From Scylla paramamosain (Eukaryota > Arthropoda > Malacostraca > Decapoda > Portunidae): a stretch of 64,000 bases of DNA. Shown here piece by piece: positions 23,957-37,579 of the stretch (position 1 is the first letter of the stretch; the number at the start of each line of letters is the position of its first letter). Under the pieces are notes generated by a model. The model had not been told where the DNA came from and ran no database searches. It saw only the letters and a program-made list of their open reading frames with translations. The position numbers and the translations under genes were made by a program. The stretch lies in NCBI RefSeq assembly GCF_035594125.1, contig NC_087151.1, positions 18,107,501-18,171,500 of the forward strand, given 5' to 3'.

Positions 23957-26591
23957 TTTTTTTTTTATGTAGAAGGGACACTGGCCAAAAAAAAAAGAAA
24001 AAAAGGCCACTGAGATGCCAGTCCCAGAAAAGGGTCCAAAGCAGTAGGAAAAAATTGAAGGATAAGTGTCTTGAAACCTCCCTCTTGAAGGAATTCAAGT
24101 CATAAGATGGTGGAAATACAGAAGCAGGCAAGGAGTTCCAGAGTTTACTAGAGAAAGGGATGAATGATTGAGAATACTGGTTAACTCTTGCATTAGAGAG
24201 CTGGACAGAATAGAGGTGAAAAAGAGAAGAAAGTCTTGGGCAGTGATGCTGTGGGAGGAGGGGAGGCATACAATTAGCAGGATCAGAAGAGCAGTTAGCA
24301 TGAAAACAGCAGTAGAATATAGCTAGAGATGCAACATTGCAGTGATGAGAGAGAGGCTGAAGACAGTCTGTTAGAGGAGAGGAGTTGATGAGATGAAAAG
24401 CTTTTGATTCCACCCTGTCTAGAAGAGTGGTATGAGTGGAATCCCCGCCAGACATGTGAAGCATACTCCATACATGGACAGATAAGGCTCTTGTACACAG
24501 TTAGCTACTGGAAGGGGGTGAGAAAAGCTGGCAGAGACGTCTCAGAACGCCCAACATCATAGAAGCTGTTTCAGCTAGAGATAAGATGTGAAGTTTCCAG
24601 TTCAGATTATAAGTAAAGGACAAACCAGGGATGTTCAGTGTAGATAGTTGAATGTCACTGAAGAAGAGGGGATAGTTGTCTGGAAGGTTGTGTTAAGTTG
24701 ATAGATGAAGGAATTGAGTTTTTGAGGCATTGAACAATACTAAGTTTGCTCTGCCCCAATCAGAAATTTTAGAGAGATCAGAAGTCAGGCATTCTGTGGC
24801 TTCACTGCATGAAATGTTTACTTCCTGAAGTGTTGGATGTCTATGAAAAGACGTGGAAAAGTGTAGGGTGGTATCATCAGCATAGGAGTGGATAGGACAA
24901 GAAGTTTGGTTTAGAAGGTCATTGATGAATAGTAAAAAGAAATTGGGTGACAGGACAGAACCCTGAGGAACACCACTGTTAATAGATTTAGGAGAAGAAC
25001 AGTGACTGTCTACCACAGCAACAATAGAACAATCAGAAAGGAAACTTGAGATGAAGTTACAGAGAGAAGGATAGAAACCATAGGAGGGTAGTTTGGAAAT
25101 CAAAGCTTTGTGCCAGACTCTATCAAAAGCTTTTGATATGTCCAAGGCAACAGCAAAATTTTCACCAAAATCTCTAAAAGAGGATGACCAAGACTCAGTA
25201 AGGAAATCCAGATAGAGCAGTCTTGATGGAACCCATACTGGCGATCAGATAGAAGGTTGTGAAGAGATAGATGTTTAAGAATTTTCCTGTTGAGGATAGA
25301 TTCAAAAACTTTAGATAGGCAGGTAATTAAAGCAATAGGACAGTAGTTCGAGGGATTAGAATGGTCACCCTTTTTAGGAACAGGCTGAATGTAGGTAAAC
25401 TTCCAGCAAGAAGGAAAGGTAGATGTTGATAAACAGAGTTGAAAGAGTTCAACTAGGTAAGGTGCAAGCACAGAGGCATAGTTTTGGAGAACATTAGGAG
25501 GGGCCCCCATTAAGTCCATAAGCCTTCTGAGGGTTTAGGCCAACGATGGCACAGAAAACATCATTTCAAAGAATTTTAACAGGTAGCATGAAGTAGTCAT
25601 AGGATGGAGGAGAGGGAGGAACAATCATCTAAGGTTAAGGTTTTAGCAAAGGTATGAGCAAAGAGTTAAGCTTTAGAGAGAGATATGATAGCAGTGGTGC
25701 CATCTGGTTGAAATAAAGGAGGGAAAGAAGAAGAAGCAAAGTTATTGGAGATATTTTTAGCTAGATGTCAGAAGTCACTAGAGGACTTAGATCTTGAAAG
25801 ATTATGATAGTTTCTATTAATGAAGGAGAATTTGGCTAGTTGGAGAACAGACTCAGCATGGTTCTGGGCAGAAATATAAAGTACATGAGATTCTGGTGAT
25901 GGAAGGCTTAAGTACCTTTTGTGGGCCACCTCTCTATCATATATAGCATGAGAACAGGCTGTGTTAAACCAAGGTTTGGAAGGTTTAGGTTGAGAAAAAG
26001 AGTGAGGAATGTACGCCTCCATGCCAGACATTATCACCTCTGTTATGCACTCGGCACACAAAGACAGGTGTCTGACACCGAAGCAGTAAAAATACCTCCT
26101 TAGGTCCCCCCAACTAACAGGGGCAAAATGCCAGAGGCACCTCTGCTTAGGGGGATCCTCAGGAAGGATTGGAGTGATAGGACAAGATACAGATATGAGA
26201 TTGTGATCAGAGGAGCCCAACAGAGAAGAGAGGGTGACAGCATAAGCAGAAGGATTAGAGGTTAGGAAAAGGTCAAGAATGTTGGGCGTATCTCCAAGAT
26301 GGTCAGGAATACAAGTAGGGTGTTGCACCAATTGCTATAGGTCGTGGAGGATAGCAAAGTTGAAGGCTAGTTCACCAGGATGGTCAGTGAAGGAAGAGGA
26401 AAGCCAAAGCTGGTGGTGAACATTGAAGTCTCCAAGAATGGAGATCTCTGCAAAAGGGAAGAGAGTGAGAATGTGCTCCACTTAGGAAGTCAAGAAGTCA
26501 AAGAATTTCTTATAGTCAGAGGAGTTAGGTGAGAGGTATACAGCACAGATAAATTTAGTTTGGGAGTGACTTTGTAGTCGTAGCCAGATGG
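23957..26591 (-). pseudogene. Jockey-like LINE, copy 1 (5'-truncated)
   Basis: Minus-strand non-LTR element ending in poly-A (the T run at 23957-23966). In coding order: end of the endonuclease domain (26580-25768, with SPNSSDYKKFFD, an [12 protein letters not shown] stretch and the catalytic SSDHN), the RT entry and palm (25519-25100, FPSCWKFTYIQPVPKKGD), the catalytic part (25145-24693, DISKAFDRVWH, SGVPQGSVLSP, YADDTT), and the C-terminal region (24464-23943) ending with LWNSLPASVFPPSYDLNSFK. Several frameshifts make it inactive. It is a plus/minus counterpart of the copy at 42374-45925. Jockey is a tentative label. Confidence 0.88.
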
Positions 26592-26741
26592 TCGGACTGT
26601 TTGCACATATGCAAAGTGTATGGGCAATTTCCTGCATGCAGGCCCTTCCATGTGCTGACTTCCTCAGTGACAAAGTAAACAAACCAGTTCCATGTCTATT
26701 TTCAAATTTTTTTATAAATAAATTTAAATATTTCATTTATT

Positions 26742-26876
<135 letters not shown>

Positions 26877-27111
26877 GGTACAGCCAATGGTTATTACTAA
26901 AACATTTTCTAACAATATTCCTCTTATTTTCTATTTCATATTGATAGTTGTTCTTATTTGACCCCGGGAAATTGCTGGAATAGCAGCTGATCAGACTGAC
27001 AGAGCGGTTTCTCAGCTGCTCCAGCAATTCAGCAAATCCCAGCTGCATCTCATTCCCAGCTGCACAATCCTGGGTGCAAGCAGCCACAAATTGCCCTGTG
27101 TAAACCCTCCT

Positions 27112-27365
27112 TCATTCCCTCCCAGTCTCCAAACTAAATTTCTTTCATCCTCTGATCTATTCATTATCATTACCTTCCAAAGTCCCTTCCATACACATCT
27201 ACAACATCAAACATACTTTGAAGCTCATCTGCTGATTCACTCTTGACCACATCATCTGCATAAAAAAACACACGTACCTTATTTCCCACACTCACTCCTG
27301 CATTCACTCTTCTCATTCTAGCTGCTAGCTCCTCTGTATACAAGTTAAACAGGCTTGGTGAATGT
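27112..27365 (-). pseudogene. LINE-B copy 3, YADD-box piece
   Basis: Matches 10284-10550 of LINE-B copy 2, including the segment that encodes the catalytic FYADDV-type box on the minus strand (near 27245-27265). It is the most 5' surviving piece of copy 3. Confidence 0.75.
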
Positions 27366-27369
27366 CAGG

Positions 27370-28260
27370 AAGCTTTGCCTTTGCAATGGCACTTCCCTTT
27401 TCTTCTTGTATCTTTGCTCTCTTTCCTAATTTTCAAGATCTTTTCTCCTTTTTCTTTAATTTTCCAAAACTTGTATATGATTTCTTTTGTTTTTTTCTTG
27501 GTTTTGTTACTGAGAAGTGAATTTTTTTTCTATGCAGCAGCATTGCAAGTTGTCTTGTATTCTCTTGTTTTGGTAGGCTACACACCAAAGCATAAAATGT
27601 ATAATGTTTTTTTTTTTCATTCCTCATTGCACATAATGCATGTTATTTCTTTTCCTTAGTGTCTCTTTCTGTCCTGTAGCTGTAGGTTGTTGGTTCTCAC
27701 TTTGTACAGTACATAATCTCTGAGGTTGGTCTGTTGTCATATAGATCTTCCTTTACATTTTGTTTCAACTTGCTATATATTATTAAAGTTTTAATTCATT
27801 TTATCTCTTCTCTCTACTTTTTAGCATCCATGCCTTGATTTTTTAACTAAATTAATTTTTCTTCATATTTTTTATAGTTGTTCAAAGGCTAAGTCAATCT
27901 TCTTCATGAATTCTTCTGAGGATTGTAACTAATAGTTTTTAAGATTTTCTCTCCATTCTTGTATTATTTTCTTAAGTAATTAATTGTTTTCATTTCCTAG
28001 AATATAACGTATGTATTTTATTTAGTTTTCCTTCACTCTGCTTTCCATGCTACTTGCACCCACTTCTCTTAATGGGCATATCTTGTTGTTCCTAATATTG
28101 TTCTATATACAGCATTTTCAATAGTATTTTGAAGTTTCTTTATCTCCATGTTAATGTAACCTAGTATGCTACCTCCATGTAGGAATGATGGCAGCACCAC
28201 ACTTTTCCAATAATTCTTTTTGTTTTGCTTTATATTTCAATAAAAAGCTTGTTACAACTT
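27370..28260 (-). pseudogene. Degraded LINE C-terminal relic (tentative)
   Basis: T-rich on the plus strand. On the minus strand around 28210-28060 a broken frame reads like GYIN-EIKKLQNTIENAVYRTILG, resembling the post-polymerase region of some LINE proteins. Stops are frequent and the rest is unrecognisable. Confidence 0.4.
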
Positions 28261-28499
28261 TGTTAGAAGTTTTACAGTGAGATCAAACTGCTCACTTTTG
28301 TTTAATAAGTGTTGCCAATGTTTGTCATGGGAACAAAAAGTAATGAAATTAAAATAAATAAAATCATGAACATTCTACATTCCAATGAAATGCTGTACTT
28401 CTGTTACTTTAAAGGGAGGTTTCATCTTCAAAACTGCCTCTACATTTGTTGGTTGGATGACAGCCATTTTTTTTAAACAATGTGTCCTAAGAATGAACA

Positions 28500-29421
28500 T
28501 TCATTAAGACAATTTTGCTCTGCTCTCACTTAATATTTGGAATAGAGTATCTAATCTGGTGGTTAGGGAGTACCACTTATGCCACCCATCTGACATGCCT
28601 GGACAGACTACATAAGAAAATCATCAGAATCGTCACAAATAGTTCTTACCTCGAACACACCACTCCTCTATTTAAAAACACAAAAGTTCTTAAACTTCAA
28701 GATATAACTAGACTTTCAACTGCAAACTGTATGTACAAAAATCAGATCAGTGCCTCACTTCCTTCTCATCAATATCCCACATGATATAGAAAACAGCTTT
28801 GCCTTCCATCCCATCGCCTTACACTCTTCCGACACTCCACCATGTACTTAGGACCTTTAATCTGGAATTCTCTTCCTCAGAATATTAAGAATGCTCCCTC
28901 TCTCTACACTTTTAAAAACAAACTTAAGTGTCATCATTTAGATTCTTATTAATTCTTGTATGACAGATTGCCTTTTTCCCTCAATTAGACCTAACATCAT
29001 CTTCCCTCTTTCTGTTCCTTATATAGCACTGTGTGTTGTATTGTATTTAATTTGCTCTACATTATATGTTTTTCTTTTCCTGTTTATATATTCATTTATT
29101 TATTTATTTATTGTTATTTTTTATCTCTGTTATTGTGTACTGATTTTGCTTTGTTTCTTTTAGTTTATATTCTACTTTCTTTATAAATTCTAGTTGTGTT
29201 CAGTAGTCTGTAATTTGTATGTTTAATATTTCATTGATTTTTCTCAACTATTATTACTTTTATCATTATTATTATTGTTTGTGATTATAATGATTTTTAC
29301 TAATTTGTGCCTGAAAAGCATATGCTTATAAAAAGGCTGGCCTAATATTAATGTATACATAAAACATATTATGTACTGACTTTATTGGCTATTAATAAAT
29401 GTTTAAATGTTTAAATGTTTA
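28500..29421 (+). pseudogene. LINE-D 3' fragment
   Basis: Plus-strand C-terminal part of a non-LTR polymerase: 28515-28784 gives a LHKKIIRIVTNSSYLEHTTPLF block followed by KLQDI, and after a frame break 28800-28940 gives an LTLFRHSTMYLGPLIWNSLP-like end. A long T-rich 3' UTR follows and ends in AAATGTTT repeats at about 29393-29421, which may be the element's tail. A related copy lies on the minus strand at about 55100-56780. Confidence 0.75.
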
Positions 29422-29574
29422 AGATATTAAAATCATGGACCCACACAATAACATCATTCTAATAATTTCTGACCCAGCCTTCTCTTTCTAGTGAGGCTAA
29501 GATTTGAGCAGTTACCTTGGAAAAAATGGCTGGGAACAAGAAAGTCTGAAAAGTAGTTTCTTAAATCTATACAA

Positions 29575-29795
29575 CCCAATGGGCACGGCACGTGAATTCG
29601 ATGTGGATTATTCATGGATTTCTGGTGAAATCTTGAGTACGCAAGTATTCACTAAATTTCCACGTCTTTTCCACATGGATAACTGGTTACCAGATTCACG
29701 TGAATAACTGGAAAAAGAAATCACGTGATTTCTTTAGTAATTTTATACACGCATAAATCTGGTACTTGAATTCACGTGATAATACATTACTAAAA
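29575..29795. repeat. Left terminal region with CACGTG array
   Basis: Terminal CCCAATGGGCA followed by four CACGTG hexamers within about 215 bases (near 29590, 29695, 29724 and 29780). Likely transposase-binding repeats if the element reading is right. Confidence 0.6.
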
Positions 29796-30070
29796 ATGGC
29801 ATTCTGGGCGTTAATTATATGCTTTTGTTAACATTAAATTTAAAATAAAATAGTAAAAATAAGGTCAGTCCAGAACATTATACATCCACCTTGATTAATT
29901 TTAGTTGTTATATTTCATCTGTAGCCTACTAATGATAATCCATATATTCGCAACCTTCATACATATATATAGGCTACAAAATTTTGAGCTGCCCGCTAAA
30001 TCAAATAGTCTACCCGGCCGCCAGGCAATGCACCATGCAGTCACTGAAACACGGAGATTAAATTGAGTAT

Positions 30071-30133
<63 letters not shown>

Positions 30134-32752
30134 GTATTTATTTTCTTTACATCAATAAATTATTTTAATTTGAATTTGAATTTTTCTCTATTGTTGTCCG
30201 TAAATGCTGGCAAACCACAAAGTAATCATATTATGTATTATGAAATAGATTTCAGGGTAGCATTGTTGGAATATATTAAGGAATTATCACCATAGTAAGC
30301 TAAAATAATAGGGCGAGGGAGTTTGCGCAACGCGCTGCTCGGATGGTCTGCCTTGTATGTGCCAGGCTGCCAGCCTCGGCCGTTGGCGCGAAAACTGTGG
30401 GAAAGACAGGGACAGTTCAGGAAGTCTCAGGCTGTTTTGGAGCCTTTCGTGGCTGTGCTAGCAAATAGCAGGTATGTAGTGATGTATTCAAGTGTGAGGA
30501 TTACCTGTGGGCAAAGTGTAGGATGTCAGTGGAGTGTACAAGGAAAGGGAGAGCGTGATTGGAGAGAGTGTTGGACAAGAATTTTTAGGCGGCAGTGAAT
30601 CTAGTCCTAGAGTGTTTCTTCATCTGCTCTAGGGGCTATGTGAGTTGCAGCGGCTGTGCGAGAAGACGCCTGTCTGCCCTACGTTAGTGATAGGTGTGCT
30701 CGTCACCTCTTATCCAGAGATGACCCTACCGGGGTGGAGTGGAGTGGGGTGGGGCCTGAGTGGAGTGGTTCTTACCTGGTTGGGCTCCCGAGGGAACCCC
30801 ACAATGGCTAGCACGCCAGCCCGGAAATTTTTTAAAAGAACAGAGGACTATAAACTGAAGAAATGGCTGGAAAGTGTGCTATACACCCAAAGTATTTACA
30901 AACATCAAGGGATAGTCGGGTGCACATAACCTAACGCCACATATCACTCGCCTACCTGGCCGTCTTGCCACGGTTTTGGGGTAATGAACAACGCTTATTT
31001 ATATTTGAATACATGGCCGAAGATCTTTTGTCATTAAGACACCCATTTATTAAACAGGTCTAACACCTCTACACTCGAGAACCCCGTAAAGTAAGATAAA
31101 TATTAATTCAATTAATGCAATATCTTACCTTGTAATGGGGATAGAGACCCGGCGGGGACACTTATAGAAACCTTAACCATAATGTAAGACTCCAGTAAGG
31201 CAAACAAGGCCGTAGGTAAGGTAATCTTTTGGTGTAGCTAAAGTAAAATATTACCACTAAAACTAATGAATCCTAATCTAAAACAATCTAAAATAACCAA
31301 TTTTTTTTTCATTTCCCCACCTAACCTAACCTAAAATAACCTAACCAAACCAAACCAAACCTAACCCACTAACCTAACCTGATTCGAAGTATTGGGGTGG
31401 TGGTGAGGGGCAAGTATTTTTTTTACGAACCAAAAAATTGCCAATTTATAAATAGCACATCGAAATCTATAAAAAGAAAGTAGTTTCAACCCGAAAATCC
31501 TAATCTGACCTCTGCTATAATAATTCTGCAAAATATTTTAGGCCAAGTATATACAAAGTTTAGATGATTGCCTTAATTATTGTTCACTAACCAAACCCAA
31601 GATTTCCTAAGCTAACCTAACCTAACCTTTCCAGAAATTACCTGCCAAAATGGAAGGAAGGGTTTGCCACCCCCTTCCTTGTTCAAGTAGTCATTATGGG
31701 TAAAAGTGTAGAGTCCTTTCTCGGCGTTATTACTGGTTTGTTTTTTTCCTCGTTTTCCCAGCACCAACAAACTTTAAGACGTGGCGGGAAGGCGGAGTTT
31801 TAGGGTGGAGGAAGCCACATAGGGCAAATTTGGCAAGACCCACAATTACCATGAGGGTTTTGATCCCTTCACTTCTCACTTGTGTGGTTATTAGTGATTT
31901 ATGATGCGTTATTAATAATAAAATACAGAAATACACCTTATAGTACTACTAACATGATATACTGTTATGAATTTAGTGACAACGAAAATGTATATAGCTA
32001 TGTATTTTTCTTTAACTGGGATGCATTATGCTAAAAATGCAGTGTTTGCAATTTCTTTATGGCATTTCTGCCAGAAACATCACTGGTATTATTTCTACTT
32101 CCCCATATGCATACTAAGCCTGTTAATATAGCTGCAGTAGTTTTCATGTGTGTAGTGGTAAAACCACTTTTGTCTGTAAATTATCAGTTACTGAATAGTA
32201 ACTAGTTTTGAAGAGGTCAGATAGAATGTTTTCAAACTTAGGAAATTAATTTTACTAGGATGTGATGTGAAATTTGCACAGACAGACCATTAGTAACAAT
32301 TAATTTCAGGAAGAGCGTATCCTGCTACTGTATGGGCTGGATCAACCTCAACTTGTAACTGGTGGTAGCTACTCCATCCATTAATTCTTTCCCTCTGTTG
32401 AGACAACTTAAAGTGAGTATGTATATATAATGTCTTATTGAATGTTCTATCTATGCATGATGTACTGCTTCAAATTTACTTTACGGACCTTTAAAGTCTG
32501 ACTGATCACCTATATCACTGTCATACTGAAACTCTCTTCAGAAGGCAAATTTTTGCTACTTTGTGTTGTGTGTAATCATTGAGCTCGTTTGTGTTGTAGT
32601 ATGTAATCTTTAAGCTACTCTGTGTTTTGTGTAAACTGCAGAACTACTTTAATTTGTTTTTGTGTACTCTAAACTAATATATTTCATTTGTTATCTTTCA
32701 GAGTACTAAACCACTACTCTAACTTCTATTTTTCCCTGACTTTTGATCACAG
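29796..32752 (+). other. 5' non-coding region of the transposon
   Basis: No long frame is convincing. It holds a (CT)n tract (about 30075-30130), a GC-rich segment (30310-30870) and degenerate CCTAA tracts (31318-31380 and 31612-31630). A good splice donor, AGCAG|GTATGT, lies at 30471/30472, and an acceptor (GATCACAG) ends at 32752 just ahead of the transposase start. A promoter with a non-coding first exon around 30310-30471 is therefore plausible but unproven. Confidence 0.4.
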
Positions 32753-32769
32753 TCTCTTCTCAATTAATT

Positions 32770-34583
32770 ATGTCTTACCATAAAAGATACAGGCAGATAC
32801 AACGTGAGCTCAAGGAACTGTTGGTTAGTAGTAGTGAAGAGGAAGCTGACTGGGTTCATCAAAACACCAAAATTCCCAAACTTTACCATAATAACTCTGA
32901 CCCATCTTTAAGCTTTTCTGACCAGGACAGTTGTGAAAGTACATCCTTATCCCCCTTGATAGTAACTGCACCAGAAGAATTAAGCACAGATGATGAGAGT
33001 CACCACCATATATCTGATTTGGCACTTGAAGAAGGATTAGCTTTATGGGCATCAAAAAATAACATTACACGCCAGGCAGCAAATGAATTATTGGAGCTGT
33101 TGAGGAATAATGGGCATAATCTACCTAAAGATTCACGCACTTTGATGGAAACTCCAAGGTATGTAGAGGTATTAGAAAAATGTGGAGGACACTATTATTA
33201 TTTTGGGATTGGTTCATGTTTGCAAAATATATTGAAGACTCATCCAGCATTTGTAAAAGAAAATGATTCGGTTAAACTCAGTGTAAACATAGATGGTATT
33301 CCTTTACATAAATCAAGCAATGAACAGTTCTGGCCTATACTGATAAAGTTCAGCTGCTTTAAGCCAGCATTAGTTGCTCTGTATTGTGGAAAGACTAAAC
33401 CAGATTCTATTGACAGTTTTTTGGAAGATTTTCTTCAAGAATATAAGCAACTTTCTGAAAATGGTTTAGTTTTTGAAGGGAAAAGACTGGCAGTAAGAAT
33501 AGTTGCATTTATTTGTGATGCACCTGCATGCTCATTTATCAAATGCATAAAAGGGCACAATGGGTATTACTCATGTGAGAGATGTGAAATTAAAGGAACC
33601 TGGCAATCACATGTTCTTGTATTAGACTCTGCACAACCCTGTAATGAAAGATCTGATGAGAAATTCAATCAGGAACAGTACAGGGATTCTCATCAGTTAG
33701 GAAAAAGTCCTTTGATTCAGTATGGAATATCTTGCGTGAAAGGGTTTCCACTGGATTACATGCATATGATTTGCCTTGGTGTTACCAGAAGAATGCTACT
33801 TTTCCTCATAAGAGGTTCTAAGAAATGCAAACTCTCTCAGCTTCAAATAAGTTTAATTTCTTCTTCTTTAGAGAGTCTTTCCAACAAACTACCAAGTGAA
33901 TTTGCTAGACAGCCACGATCACTAGCTGTAATTGATCGCTGGAAGGCCACCGAATTTAGACAGTATATATTATACACAAGTATTGTTGTCCTGAAAGATG
34001 TTGTTCCTATTATATACAAAAACAGTCTTTTGCTTACTGTGTCCTTATCAGTTTTATTGAATTCCAATGATGAAATACGAAATTCTTACTTACCATATGC
34101 AAGAGAATTACTTAAGTGTTTTGTACAACAGTGTCGAGATATATATATGGTCAAAGTTTTATTGTATATAATGTTCATAATCTTCTTCACTTGGTAGATG
34201 ATGTAGAGAATTACCAGTGTTCCCTTAATGACATTTGTGCTTTCCCATACGAGAATGAACTTCACAAAATAAAGCAGTTAGTGAGGTCATCAAACAATCC
34301 AGTTTCTCAAGTTTTCAAAAGACTTGCAGAAAAGAAAATGTTTAATGAATCAAAAGTGACAGAAGCTAATCACAGAATATATATATCTACAAAATACAAA
34401 AATAATTGTTTCATGTTAAAAAATGAAGATTTTGTGTTCCTTAGGAAACTAAAAAATGATGTCTACTATGAATGTGATGTTCTTCGTCAAAGCCAAACTG
34501 AAAATTTTTTTACTGAACCATGCAATTCTAAACTCATTAACATTGTGTTTATGAAAAATAAGAGTAATTTAAAAAGAAAGTAA
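32770..34583 (+). pseudogene. Transposase_21-like transposase, one frameshift
   Basis: Starts at ATG 32770, just after a splice acceptor at 32751-32752 (the frame also extends upstream without an ATG). It is open to about 34145, then continues in the +1 frame to the stop at 34581-34583, for a total near 600 codons. An acidic, Ser-rich N-terminus is followed by a transposase core: VNIDGIPLHKSS (about residues 171-182), FICDAPACSFIKCIKGHNG (about 248-266) leading into a C-x2-C pair (SCERC), then FPLDYMHMICLGV and DRWKATEFRQ. The second frame carries the family's NVHNLLHLVDDV and FPYENELHKIKQLVR blocks. The break lies in an ATATATATAT run at 34139-34148, so a 2-base slippage event explains it. 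The family resembles CACTA/EnSpm transposases (recalled, not searched). Confidence 0.8.
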
Positions 34584-35148
34584 TTCACTTAGAGCAGCTG
34601 CATAGAAAGGTGATAAAATTGCCATACAAAGATGGTGTTGTTTTAGTACCAGTTGTACATGACATTTCCAGTTAGGTGGGCAGTTGTACATGGTGTATTC
34701 TCATGACTGATATGTGTTTACTAAAGAGAAGTTAAGCAAAACGTTTCAGATCTGCAGGATTTTAGTCTTCATACACAAGTTGTATTTGTTATGTATCTCT
34801 CTTATGGCCATTGTTCTTTATCTCAAAACTGTTCATCTGCATCTTCACTCTCCTCTTCGTCTCCCTTGTGCCTTGTGTGCCAGTACAGCCCGGAGTGCTG
34901 CTCTTCGGCTTATGAAGAGGATTTTGTCAGGTTGAGACATGGGTAATTGTTTCTATACTACATTTAAAATATAGAAATTAGGTTTTTATTCTTGTCATAT
35001 ACCTATCTGAAGAGGTAAAACTGCCAACATGCCTAGCTTTTAAATATTGTATTATTCGTACTTGAATATCTTACTGCTGATGTTATTAATGAAACAAAAT
35101 ATGCAAAGCATGAACATAGCCCATTGATTAATTATATTTTATATTTAG
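34584..35148 (+). other. Spacer between the two transposon genes
   Basis: No convincing frame. It ends in a splice-acceptor-like TATATTTAG at 35140-35148, directly before the start codon of the accessory gene. Confidence 0.45.
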
Positions 35149-35149
35149 A

Positions 35150-36964
<1,815 letters not shown>

Positions 36965-37066
36965 CTGATGTAAAATGGTACTTACAATCAGTTAAGATCT
37001 GCAAGAATGTTAAAACAAACCAATCTTTGTCTCATGCATGACCTTGGTGAAGTAAAGTATTTTCAT

Positions 37067-37255
37067 ACCAAGATGAACTGCAATAGCGCAGTGAAAAATC
37101 TAGTCATACCCACTGCCAACAGGAGTCTAACCCGGGTCTCTTGAGTGAGAGCCAGACAGCAAGACCACTACACCACTGTGGTGTAGGGGTCTTGCTGCCT
37201 GGCTCTCACTCAAGAGACCCGGGTTCGACTTCTGGTGGCAGTGGGTATGACTAGA
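37067..37255. mobile_element. Insertion with a near-perfect tRNA-like palindrome
   Basis: A 14-base direct repeat TAAAGTATTTTCAT at 37053-37066 and 37256-37269 flanks the insert. From 37099 to 37255 it is a palindrome with arms of about 78 bases. The right arm reads GTGGTGTAGGGGTCTTGC, then CTCTCACTCAAGAG, then ACCCGGGTTCGACTTC: a tRNA-like A-box region, anticodon-stem-like segment and B box. It looks like two head-to-head copies of a tRNA-derived (SINE-head-like) sequence. Confidence 0.65.
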
Positions 37256-37468
37256 TAAAGTATTTTCATTTTGTATGTTACTAAAAAAATGCTGGTAAAT
37301 TCATCTCATGACTGATTGTACACAGATGACCTTATATATTGTAACTATGTGTACATTTCCCTTCCTCCCTCTCTCTCTCTCTTAAAGAAGCTCTTTTTCT
37401 ATCAGAATGACAAAATTTATTGATGTGTAAACAGTATAAGGGGGGATGTTAGAGAAGCTTAAGAATGA

Positions 37469-37564
37469 AAGAACCAGGACCGCCGAGAACCGAACCTCAG
37501 ACAAGCTGTTCCCGCCACCACGCTAACCTGGTCCTGGTTCTTTCAACTTGTCGTTATGGGATTC
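37469..37564 (-). mobile_element. Short tRNA-like insertion with 12-base target duplications
   Basis: AGCTTAAGAATG occurs at about 37457-37468 and again at about 37565-37576. The minus strand between them reads GGTTAGCGTGGTGGCGGGAA and then TCTGAGGTTCGGTTCTCGG, a tRNA-like A and B box pair. AGAACCAGGAC and GTCCTGGTTCT frame it as an inverted repeat. Confidence 0.5.
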
Positions 37565-37579
37565 AAGCTTAAGAATGGT

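Larger units (their letters stand above)
23703..26649. mobile_element. Foldback element interrupted by a LINE
   Basis: The left arm (from GGGAGGGCTGCACGTAGGAA at 23703) pairs with a right arm that is itself split. Its inner part runs to about 23950 (ACCAATCACG at 23938-23947 pairs with CGTGATTGGT at 23759-23768). Its outer part lies at 26592-26649, where the complement of GACTGTTTGCACAT pairs with ATGTGCAAGCAGTC. The loop region is made of CCTAA/TTAGG-like repeats in opposite orientations. A jockey-like LINE lies inside the right arm. Confidence 0.7.
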
